Assembly (NCBI GenBank): GCA_905182025.1
Contig: CAJJAA010000008.1
Span: 1 to 64,000, forward strand
Origin: an uncultured OM182 clade bacterium
Lineage (GTDB): Bacteria > Pseudomonadota > Gammaproteobacteria > Pseudomonadales > Azotimanducaceae
Length of the DNA stretch: 64,000 nucleotides
Direction: 5' to 3'
The notes below the pieces were generated by a model. The model was not told the origin of the DNA. It did no database searches and worked only from the letters and a program-made list of their open reading frames with translations. Below are positions 57,128-64,000 of this stretch, in pieces. The translations under genes and the position numbers were made by a program. Positions within the stretch are counted from its first letter, which is position 1; each line of letters starts with the position of its first letter.

Positions 57128-58107
57128 GCAGAACGCTGATATTTACCCTGCTGAGCATTGGCTTGATTGTGCTGTTTCTTGTCGGTATGTCCATGGGTGC
57201 GGTATCGATTGATCTAATGCGAATATTGAGTGGCGCAGCGTCGGTCACGGACCAAATAATCTTTTTTGAGCTAAGGCTGCCGCGACTCGCTATGAATATT
57301 ATTATTGGTGCGGGGGTTGCGCTATCGGGTGCTGCAATCCAAGGCCTATTTCGAAATGCGTTAGCAGACCCAGCATTGATTGGTGTATCAAGTGGCGCTG
57401 CGGTATTTGCAGCGGCATTTCTTGTCTTCGGTGTTCAAGAGCCGGCTCTTAGGTTGGCGGGTGTTTCTGGGTCGGCATTTTTAGGCAGTATTGTTGCCAC
57501 AACCTTGGTGCTGTTGGTTGCGAAGAAGTCGCATTCGACCTCAACCATACTTTTAGCAGGTATCGCAGTGAATGCGATTGCATTATCTGCTGTGGGTCTG
57601 TTGAGTTATCTTTCAACGGATGCCCAGTTAAGGTCTGTGTCATTCTGGGCGCTGGGTAGTTTTAATGGCGTGACTTGGACAATGGTTGGGGTTGCAGGGC
57701 TGAGTATCCCCGCCATGATATTGATTTACTTTGAAAGTAGCCGGCTCAATATCATTACTTTAGGGGACCGTGAAGCGACAGGGCTAGGTGTGTCAGTACG
57801 TCAACTTCGCCTACGGGTTATCGTTGGCTGTGCATTTATTGTCGCTATTGGCGTGTCGCAAGTTGGCGTAATCAGTTTTATCGGGCTGGTTGTACCGCAC
57901 TTGGTGCGATTAACGATAGGCTCGAACCACAAGGTGTTACTGCCTGCTTCAGCGATAGGAGGAGGGGCGATAATGATAGTTGCCGATAGTTTGTGTCGAA
58001 CCCTGTTTGTCCCGAATGAATTACCGGTTGGTATTCTAACGGCCTTGGTTGGTGGTCCATTTTTCATCTACCTAATTATTATTCAGAAAAACCGATTTCG
58101 AATATGA
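57124..58107 (+). CDS. hmuU: FecCD/BtuC-family ABC permease, probable haem or siderophore import
   Basis: This 327-residue polytopic permease has the FecCD motifs LRLPRLAMNIIIGAGVALSG, AIQGLFRNALADPALIGVSS and FIGLVVPHLVRL. It pairs with the ATPase that follows (4-bp overlap), like HmuUV or BtuCD. No periplasmic binding protein or TonB receptor is in the window, so the substrate (haem, ferric siderophore or cobalamin) is unsettled; the symbol is provisional. The ATG overlaps the sfsA stop. Confidence 0.85.
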   Translation: MSRTLIFTLLSIGLIVLFLVGMSMGAVSIDLMRILSGAASVTDQIIFFELRLPRLAMNIIIGAGVALSGAAIQGLFRNALADPALIGVSSGAAVFAAAFLVFGVQEPALRLAGVSGSAFLGSIVATTLVLLVAKKSHSTSTILLAGIAVNAIALSAVGLLSYLSTDAQLRSVSFWALGSFNGVTWTMVGVAGLSIPAMILIYFESSRLNIITLGDREATGLGVSVRQLRLRVIVGCAFIVAIGVSQVGVISFIGLVVPHLVRLTIGSNHKVLLPASAIGGGAIMIVADSLCRTLFVPNELPVGILTALVGGPFFIYLIIIQKNRFRI

Positions 58108-58865
58108 GCATAAAATTGCATCAGGCAAGTCTACAGATTGATCATAGAGAAATTCTGAGTGACGTGTCAGTGTGCTTCGGCGCGGGTGAGATACGCACGA
58201 TCATTGGTCCCAATGGCGCGGGTAAAAGCTCATTGTTGGGATTGTTGAGTGGTGAGCGTCAACCGTCCGCAGGAACTTGTTTGCTTGATTCCAAATCATT
58301 ACGTTCATATGGGCTTGAAGGGTTGTCGCGACGGTTGGCAATTTTACATCAACAATCGTCGTTGGATTTTCCCTTCAAGGTGGATGAGGTTATTGAAATG
58401 GGGCGCTACCCGTGTAATAGCTCTGATAGCGTCAATAAAAATATTGTTTCAGAAGTTAAAGCGAAATTGGATCTAGATGATTTGGCGGGCAGAACATACA
58501 TCACGCTATCCGGCGGTGAGAAGCAACGCGTGCAAATCGCACGGGTCGTTGCACAACTCTGGGATCAACTTGAACATGCGATTTTCTTATTCGATGAACC
58601 TACAGCACCGCTCGATCTAGCGCACCAACGTCAGTTTCTGAAACTATGTGAAGAAATGAAATTAGCGGGGGCATGTATCGTTATGGTTGTGCACGACATC
58701 AACCTCGCCAGTCGTTACTCAGATCAAATCACACTGTTAATGGACGGTCGCGTTCTGGCAGATGGTAAGGCTGAGGTTGTCATCACAGAAAGTCTGATTC
58801 AAGAAGCCTATCAGGTAGACATTGCCATTGAGATGTTAGCCGGTAGGCGCATGCTTGTTTATTAA
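58104..58865 (+). CDS. hmuV: ABC transporter ATP-binding protein, HmuV-like
   Basis: This 253-residue ATPase has Walker A IIGPNGAGKSSLLG, signature ITLSGGEKQRVQIARV, Walker B AIFLFDEPTAPLDLAHQ and the switch His in MVVHDINLASRY. The spacing and the 'LFDEPTAPLDLAHQ' wording resemble haem importers (HmuV). Coupled to the permease gene by a 4-bp overlap. Confidence 0.87.
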   Translation: MSIKLHQASLQIDHREILSDVSVCFGAGEIRTIIGPNGAGKSSLLGLLSGERQPSAGTCLLDSKSLRSYGLEGLSRRLAILHQQSSLDFPFKVDEVIEMGRYPCNSSDSVNKNIVSEVKAKLDLDDLAGRTYITLSGGEKQRVQIARVVAQLWDQLEHAIFLFDEPTAPLDLAHQRQFLKLCEEMKLAGACIVMVVHDINLASRYSDQITLLMDGRVLADGKAEVVITESLIQEAYQVDIAIEMLAGRRMLVY

Positions 58866-58953
58866 GGCAGATGAATGCCGATGCTAGCGGCCGGTCTTCG
58901 CCTGTTTATTGTAACCTCCTGCCACTCGCGTCAATATTCTTCATGATGAAAAA

Positions 58954-61326
58954 ATGACTACGGTAAGTGAGATTGAAGGTTTTGTGCTGACCAGACAGTG
59001 GCAGGAAATTCAGGGTGACCAGCATTTGGTCTTCTGGCTGTCGACTGAGTCCGGTCCGGTTAAAGTGACTCAACACAAGCAAGAGTCAGTCTTCTTTGTT
59101 CGGACATCTGATGTCGCGAGAGTGAAGAGAGTTTTGGCTTCCCTGAACTGGCGCTCGACCGATAGGGCGCTGTTAAATTTTCACCACGAGCCGGTCACCG
59201 CTTGTTACTTTCCCACACAGAAAATTTTGGTGCTTGCTAGAACAAAGTTGAGAGGCATGTTGCCTGTCTATGAAGCTGATGTCCGACCGACCGATCGGTA
59301 TTTAATGGAGCGCTTTATCACTGCGGGCGTGTTGGTAAAAGGCAACGCTATGTTCGCTGAAGGCGCGGCTTCAAATTCGCTGATTGGTCGCGGGTTTATC
59401 AACCCGCGATTGGAACCTGCAGATTATCAACCAACGTTAACAATCGCGTCTTTAGATATCGAAACCTCCTACACTGAAAATATTCTGTACTCGATAGCCG
59501 TTCATTCGGCGTTAGAAGATAAAGTGTTTATGGTTGGGGCGGGTGATAGCGCACTGTCTTATCTTGAATACGCGTCTACAGAGCGTCTTGTGATTGAACG
59601 TTTCCTTGAATGGTTCGCGGTACTGGATCCAGATGTCATTATTGGTTGGAGTGTTGTCGGATTCGATTTGGATTTCCTGCAGAAGCGCTGCGATGTTCTG
59701 TCTATTCCGTTTACCCTTGGACGAGAGGCAAGCGCGGTTAGTTGGCGAAATGACTCGCGCCGACCAGAACGACGATACGCGTTGGTTCCAGGTAGAGTAG
59801 TTCTTGATGGCATCGAGTTATTACGAACGGCGACTTATCAGTTTGAAAGTTTTGCGCTGGATTTTGTCGCTCATCAGCTTCTCGGACGAGGCAAGTTAAT
59901 TCATGACGTCGATGCCAGGGCAAGTGAAATTCAAGAACTCTACGCCAACGACGCGGATCAGCTTGCCCGTTATAACCTTGAAGATTGCGTTCTTGTCAGA
60001 GAAATCTTCGACCATACAGATTTGTTTTCCTTCGCGATGGAGCGCAGCCGGCTGACGGGTTTAGACATGGATCGTGCGGGAGGGTCAGTTGCTGCATTTG
60101 ACTATTTGTATTTACCGAGACTGCATCGACAGGGTTATGTTGGGCCCGTTGTGGAGGAGGAAAAGTTGGTTGGCAGTCCCGGCGGGTTTGTACTTGATAG
60201 CCAAGCGGGTATTTATAATGACGTGATTGTGCTCGACTTCAAAAGTCTCTATCCAAGCATTATCCGCACTTTTCATGTTGACCCGTTGGCGATGATAGCT
60301 GTGCGAGACGCGAGCGATGCAATACCGGGTTTCAAGGGGGCGGAATTTTCACGGCACCAAGCATTGCTTCCGGCGATAATTGAGGAGTTGTGGGCGGCAA
60401 GAGATGTTGCGAAAGCCTCGGGTCGAGAAGCCATGTCTCAGGCAATTAAGATCATTATGAATTCCTTCTACGGTGTTCTGGGCACGCCGGGCTGTCGTTT
60501 TTTTGACACCAAATTAGTCAGTTCAATTACCTTGCGAGGCCATGAAATTTTGCAGACAACCCGCGACCTTATTAATGATAAAGGCATGTCGGTAATTTAT
60601 GGCGACACTGATTCGGTATTCGTGCATCTCAAAGATTCTCAAGGGAAAGTTAGCGCAGATGAGATTGGTGGGGAATTGGTTGATTACTTAAATGATTGGT
60701 GGCGCGAACATTTGTTATCGAACTACAACATTGTCAGTTGTCTTGAGGTTGAATTTGAAACTCATTACAGCAAGTTTTTAATGCCGACTATTCGAGGCTC
60801 GGAGGTTGGGTCGAAGAAACGCTATGCAGGTCTAATCGGAGACGAGCAGAGTTATGAAATAATATTCAAGGGTCTCGAGGCGGTACGCTCCGATTGGAGT
60901 CGGCTCGCAAAAGATTTTCAGCAGGAGCTTTATCGAAGAATTTTTCTTGGCGAGCCCTATGAAGCGTTTATCTTAGAGACGGTCCAACAAGTCAAGGCAG
61001 GGGAGTCGGATGACAAGTTGGTTTTTCGCAAACGCCTTAGACGAAAACTGACAGAGTATCAAAAGATTGTCCCGCCGCATGTTAAAGCTGCAAGGTTGGC
61101 GGAGGCAGAGCGTGCTTCAAGGGGTTTGAATTCAGCTTCTGACTTTGGCGGTTGGATTGAGTACTTTATGACTGTCAATGGCGCAGAACCCAAGCAATAT
61201 CGCCAATCAAGAATTGATTATCAGTTTTACGTGGATAAGCAACTCGCCCCAATCGCTGATGCGATACTCTCCTTTCAGAGTAAGTCCCTGGCAGGAATTA
61301 TCGATCAGCAATTGAGTTTGTTCTAG
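58954..61326 (+). CDS. polB: DNA polymerase II (family B)
   Basis: This 790-residue enzyme is near the 783 residues of E. coli Pol II. The 3'-5' exonuclease site SLDIET (about residue 168), polymerase motif A LDFKSLYPSIIRTF (about 428), motif B region with KIIMNSFYGVLG, and motif C YGDTDSVFV (about 548) are all intact. It restarts synthesis at damaged DNA and is SOS-induced in E. coli; no clear LexA box was seen. Confidence 0.97.
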   Translation: MTTVSEIEGFVLTRQWQEIQGDQHLVFWLSTESGPVKVTQHKQESVFFVRTSDVARVKRVLASLNWRSTDRALLNFHHEPVTACYFPTQKILVLARTKLRGMLPVYEADVRPTDRYLMERFITAGVLVKGNAMFAEGAASNSLIGRGFINPRLEPADYQPTLTIASLDIETSYTENILYSIAVHSALEDKVFMVGAGDSALSYLEYASTERLVIERFLEWFAVLDPDVIIGWSVVGFDLDFLQKRCDVLSIPFTLGREASAVSWRNDSRRPERRYALVPGRVVLDGIELLRTATYQFESFALDFVAHQLLGRGKLIHDVDARASEIQELYANDADQLARYNLEDCVLVREIFDHTDLFSFAMERSRLTGLDMDRAGGSVAAFDYLYLPRLHRQGYVGPVVEEEKLVGSPGGFVLDSQAGIYNDVIVLDFKSLYPSIIRTFHVDPLAMIAVRDASDAIPGFKGAEFSRHQALLPAIIEELWAARDVAKASGREAMSQAIKIIMNSFYGVLGTPGCRFFDTKLVSSITLRGHEILQTTRDLINDKGMSVIYGDTDSVFVHLKDSQGKVSADEIGGELVDYLNDWWREHLLSNYNIVSCLEVEFETHYSKFLMPTIRGSEVGSKKRYAGLIGDEQSYEIIFKGLEAVRSDWSRLAKDFQQELYRRIFLGEPYEAFILETVQQVKAGESDDKLVFRKRLRRKLTEYQKIVPPHVKAARLAEAERASRGLNSASDFGGWIEYFMTVNGAEPKQYRQSRIDYQFYVDKQLAPIADAILSFQSKSLAGIIDQQLSLF

Positions 61327-61359
61327 ACTCTATTGTCGCTCGTACGACCGCGCTCGGTT

Positions 61360-62343
61360 TTAGTTAGAGATTTCTGCGCTATCGAGCCGCGCACCAAATC
61401 GTGACACGATTTTTGAAGCGTATTTATTTGCGAATGCCGCTGCTGTGGCGAAGTCACTGCCGCCGCTCAGGGAGGCGAGAAACGCGCCCGCAAACATATC
61501 GCCTGCACCCGTCGTATCAACGGCTTCGGTAGGTTCGCCGGCGACATTACTTGTTGTCGTACCGTCGAATACCATTGCGCCATTTTTGCCGCATGTCATT
61601 GCGACCTGTTTACAAACCGTCTTCAGTTTTCCAAAAGCTTCTTCCGCTGATTCGCTTGCTGTCCAGATCATAGCTTCTTCTTCGTTGCAGAAAACCAGGT
61701 CGATGCCTGCGTCTGCGAAAGTATCAAAGGCATCCTTGAACGCACCAACAATGGCCGGGTCAGAGAGTGTTAGGCTGACCGTGACGCCCGCTTCTTTGGC
61801 AATTTGTTGTGCTTTAAGGGCAGCTTCAAATGCGGTTGGCGAAGTAACGAGGTAGCCTTCGATATACAGGTATCGTGATTGTCGTAGTGCTTCTTCATCG
61901 AGTTCTGTGACGCTCAGTTTTTGACTGATGCCGAGATGACTTGCCATCGTTCGTTCTGCATCATTGGTGATCATTGAGATGCATTGCCCTGAATGCCCCT
62001 CATCGTTTGAGTTTTGTTGGTTGCTATCAACACCGATTGCTACGAGGTCTTGCATGAAAAAGTTACCAACAACGTCGTCAGCCACTTTGCAACTGTAAAA
62101 ACCTTTCCGACCAAATTGTTGTACAGCAACGATGGTGTTTGCAGCAGAACCGCCGCCGGATTGGTGGATAACTTCATGTTCATGTTTCACTTCGAGTTGA
62201 TGCAGAATCTCTTCTCGCTGTTCTGACTCGATGAGTGTCATCACGCCCTTTTGCAGCTTAATGACGTCGAGAAATGCGTCATCAATTTCATATTCCGTGT
62301 CGACGAGTGCATTGCCTATTCCATAAACGTCATATTGTTTCAT
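61360..62343 (-). CDS. PfkB-family kinase, probable adenosine kinase
   Basis: This ~327-residue ribokinase-fold enzyme has DVYGIGNALVDTEYE at the start, the substrate motif SGGGSAANTIVA and the catalytic VDTTGAGDMFAGAF. The start and the lid region FYSCKVADDVVGNFF match the group annotated as adenosine kinases in gammaproteobacteria. ATG 62343 is chosen over the TTG three codons upstream. Substrate unproven. Confidence 0.85.
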   Translation of the reverse strand: MKQYDVYGIGNALVDTEYEIDDAFLDVIKLQKGVMTLIESEQREEILHQLEVKHEHEVIHQSGGGSAANTIVAVQQFGRKGFYSCKVADDVVGNFFMQDLVAIGVDSNQQNSNDEGHSGQCISMITNDAERTMASHLGISQKLSVTELDEEALRQSRYLYIEGYLVTSPTAFEAALKAQQIAKEAGVTVSLTLSDPAIVGAFKDAFDTFADAGIDLVFCNEEEAMIWTASESAEEAFGKLKTVCKQVAMTCGKNGAMVFDGTTTSNVAGEPTEAVDTTGAGDMFAGAFLASLSGGSDFATAAAFANKYASKIVSRFGARLDSAEISN

Positions 62344-62434
62344 GTCGATCAAATTCCTGTGATTGGTTATTGTCTTGGCCTAATCAAAAGCGTCAATTTA
62401 GGCTTCATGTGTCGGTGCGAGTTTGTCTAAAAAA

Positions 62435-63715
62435 TTACAGCGCAGCGAATGCGATTTCCGCACAGCGGAGCGTTTCTTCAATGTCCTCACTGCTATGGGC
62501 TGCCGAAATAAACCCTGACTCGAATGGCGAGGGGGCGAGGTTAATCCCCTGCTGCAACATTGAATTAAAGAACGTATTGAATTGATCAGTGTTTGCATTC
62601 ATTACCTGAGCAAAGCCAGTGACAGGGTTTGCCGAGGTAAAGAAAAACCCGAACATGCCGCCGACACAATGGGTGCTAAAAGATACGTTGGCTTGCTCTG
62701 CCCGCATTCGCAAACCCGAGGTCAGTTGTTCTGATTTTTCTGCGAGACGCTCAAAGAAACCCGGCGCTTGAATTAATTCAAGCGTCGCAAGCCCAGCCGT
62801 CATGGCGATAGGATTGCCTGATAGGGTTCCGGCCTGGTATACACCGCCTAATGGCGCGACGACATTCATAATATCTGCTCTGCCACCAAACGCGCCGACG
62901 GGCATGCCGCCACCGATCACTTTGCCGAGTGTTGTCATGTCCGGCTTTACGCCGTAATGGGACTGAGCGCCGCCTAATGCAACTCGAAAGCCTGTCATCA
63001 CCTCGTCAAAAATCAAAACAGTGCCATGTTGATCACACACCTTTCGCAGGGTTTGAAGGAAGCCGTCAGCGGGTGGCACCAAACCCATATTTCCAGCGAT
63101 GGGTTCGACAATAATCGCAGCGACATCGTCGCCTATGCGGGCGAAGGTCTCCGTCACCTGCGCTGAATTATTATAATCTAACGTGATTGTGTGGGCAGCA
63201 AGACTAGCCGGTACGCCAAGTGAATCAGGTTCTCCCAGTGTCAGTGCACCAGAACCTGCTTTGACTAAAAGAGAATCTGAATGGCCGTGGTAGCAGCCTT
63301 CGAATTTGACGATCTTGTCACGACCGGTATACCCACGTGCAACACGGATAGCGCTCATCGTTGCTTCGGTGCCTGAGCTAACCATTCGAATCATTTCGAT
63401 GCTGGGCATAAGTTTGATAACTTCTTCCGCCAGTATCGTCTCGATTTCTGTTGGCGCACCAAACCCGAGTCCTTCGCCGACCGCCGTTTGAATTTTTTTA
63501 ATGACGGTTGGGTGGGAGTGTCCGACGATCATTGGTCCCCATGAACCGACATAATCGATATAGCTTTTGCCGTCAACATCAATCAGATGTGAGCCGGAGG
63601 ATTTATTAAAAAAGATGGGATGTCCGCCGACACGTTGGAATGCCCGAACGGGAGAGTTTACGCCACCGGGAAGCACTTTCTTTGCGGCCGTGAAGAGTGT
63701 GTCGGAACGATTCAT
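62435..63715 (-). CDS. hemL: Glutamate-1-semialdehyde 2,1-aminomutase
   Basis: This 426-residue PLP enzyme makes 5-aminolevulinate for haem. Motifs [30 protein letters not shown] and the PLP lysine in [18 protein letters not shown] are present. Full length. Confidence 0.97.
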   Translation of the reverse strand: MNRSDTLFTAAKKVLPGGVNSPVRAFQRVGGHPIFFNKSSGSHLIDVDGKSYIDYVGSWGPMIVGHSHPTVIKKIQTAVGEGLGFGAPTEIETILAEEVIKLMPSIEMIRMVSSGTEATMSAIRVARGYTGRDKIVKFEGCYHGHSDSLLVKAGSGALTLGEPDSLGVPASLAAHTITLDYNNSAQVTETFARIGDDVAAIIVEPIAGNMGLVPPADGFLQTLRKVCDQHGTVLIFDEVMTGFRVALGGAQSHYGVKPDMTTLGKVIGGGMPVGAFGGRADIMNVVAPLGGVYQAGTLSGNPIAMTAGLATLELIQAPGFFERLAEKSEQLTSGLRMRAEQANVSFSTHCVGGMFGFFFTSANPVTGFAQVMNANTDQFNTFFNSMLQQGINLAPSPFESGFISAAHSSEDIEETLRCAEIAFAAL

Positions 63716-63926
63716 ATTGGATTATCCGTCGCTAGATTTCTCGAAGAGCGCATTCAACCATTCATCCAGCTTCGATTCAATGTTGAGAAGCCTAATGTCG
63801 GGTGATCTTTTCGGGAGATCGCATCAAGACATTGCATCAAGGCATTGCTTCAAAAGAGGATTCTAAGAAAAGGTTCCAATCTAGCGTCGCAAGACCTTTT
63901 TTATACGGGGTTTTTATGTTGGATAA

Positions 63927-64000
63927 CTAGGCTTGATAATAGGACTCGATGTCCTCTCGTGTTAGCACGCCGACGACAGAGTTGAGCATGGGGCCACTGA
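63927..64000 (-). CDS. C-terminal end of a CBS-domain protein (partial)
   Basis: A minus-strand frame open to the window edge ends at TAG 63929-63927 and encodes ..GPMLNSVVGVLTREDIES then YYQA. The phrase VVGVLTREDI is the typical last strand and helix of a CBS domain. The rest lies outside the window, so the protein type is unknown. Confidence 0.6.
   Translation of the reverse strand, partial: SGPMLNSVVGVLTREDIESYYQA

Overview
The window is a chromosomal segment of a gammaproteobacterium. From about 7.2 kb to 57 kb it carries a housekeeping backbone whose gene order closely follows, from memory, the Pseudomonas aeruginosa block from dksA to smpB: smpB, ratA-rnfH, bamE/fur, recN, grpE-dnaK-dnaJ, dapB-carAB-greA, yhbY, rlmE-ftsH-folP-glmM-tpiA-secG, tRNA-Leu, tRNA-fMet, rimP-nusA-infB-rbfA-truB-rpsO-pnp, acs, pgi, pcnB, cbrB-cbrA, gluQ, dksA. 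It is probably not Pseudomonas itself. There is an hrcA upstream of grpE, no folK-panBCD next to pcnB, and moderate base composition. I cannot name the genus.

Positions 1-6.3 kb are accessory. They hold a giant repeat-built surface protein (BspA-type leucine-rich repeats, then calcium-binding TSP3-like repeats, then three copies of a ~125-residue module) broken by four single-base insertions; a remnant of an HNH nuclease; an iteron-like repeat array; a 52-residue AlpA-type regulator too short for a normal gene scan; and a P4-type tyrosine integrase abutting the 3' end of ssrA (tmRNA). The AlpA/integrase/ssrA arrangement resembles the CP4-57 type of integrative element.

Positions 6.3-19.3 kb hold the tmRNA/SmpB rescue system, a sodium symporter, BamE, Fur, RecN and the heat-shock operon hrcA, grpE, dnaK, dnaJ with a clear RpoH promoter before grpE. 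dnaJ carries a +1 frameshift of the same kind as those in the surface protein. Positions 19.4-40.9 kb hold carbamoyl-phosphate synthetase (with a leader peptide overlapping an attenuator-like hairpin), GreA, RNA-modification, FtsH, folate and cell-wall precursor genes, two tRNAs, and the rimP-nusA-infB-rbfA-truB-rpsO-pnp translation and RNA-decay operon. Positions 40.9-55 kb are mostly on the minus strand: rlmA, acs, pgi, a deoxynucleoside kinase, pcnB, then the CbrA/CbrB two-component system with a small CbrX-like protein, gluQ, and a DksA with a 230-residue histone H1-like N-terminal extension. Positions 55-64 kb carry an aminotransferase, sfsA, a haem-type ABC permease and ATPase, DNA polymerase II, an adenosine-kinase-like enzyme, hemL and a truncated CBS-domain gene.

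The most interesting finding lies between cbrB and pcnB. On the minus strand there is a sigma-54 promoter, GTAACC palindromes 47-103 bases upstream of it, and a ~135-nt untranslated transcript unit with three clusters of AAYAAYAA motifs that ends in a strong intrinsic terminator. This is the position and architecture of the Pseudomonas CrcZ RNA, which titrates Hfq/Crc in carbon catabolite repression, but it is much shorter.
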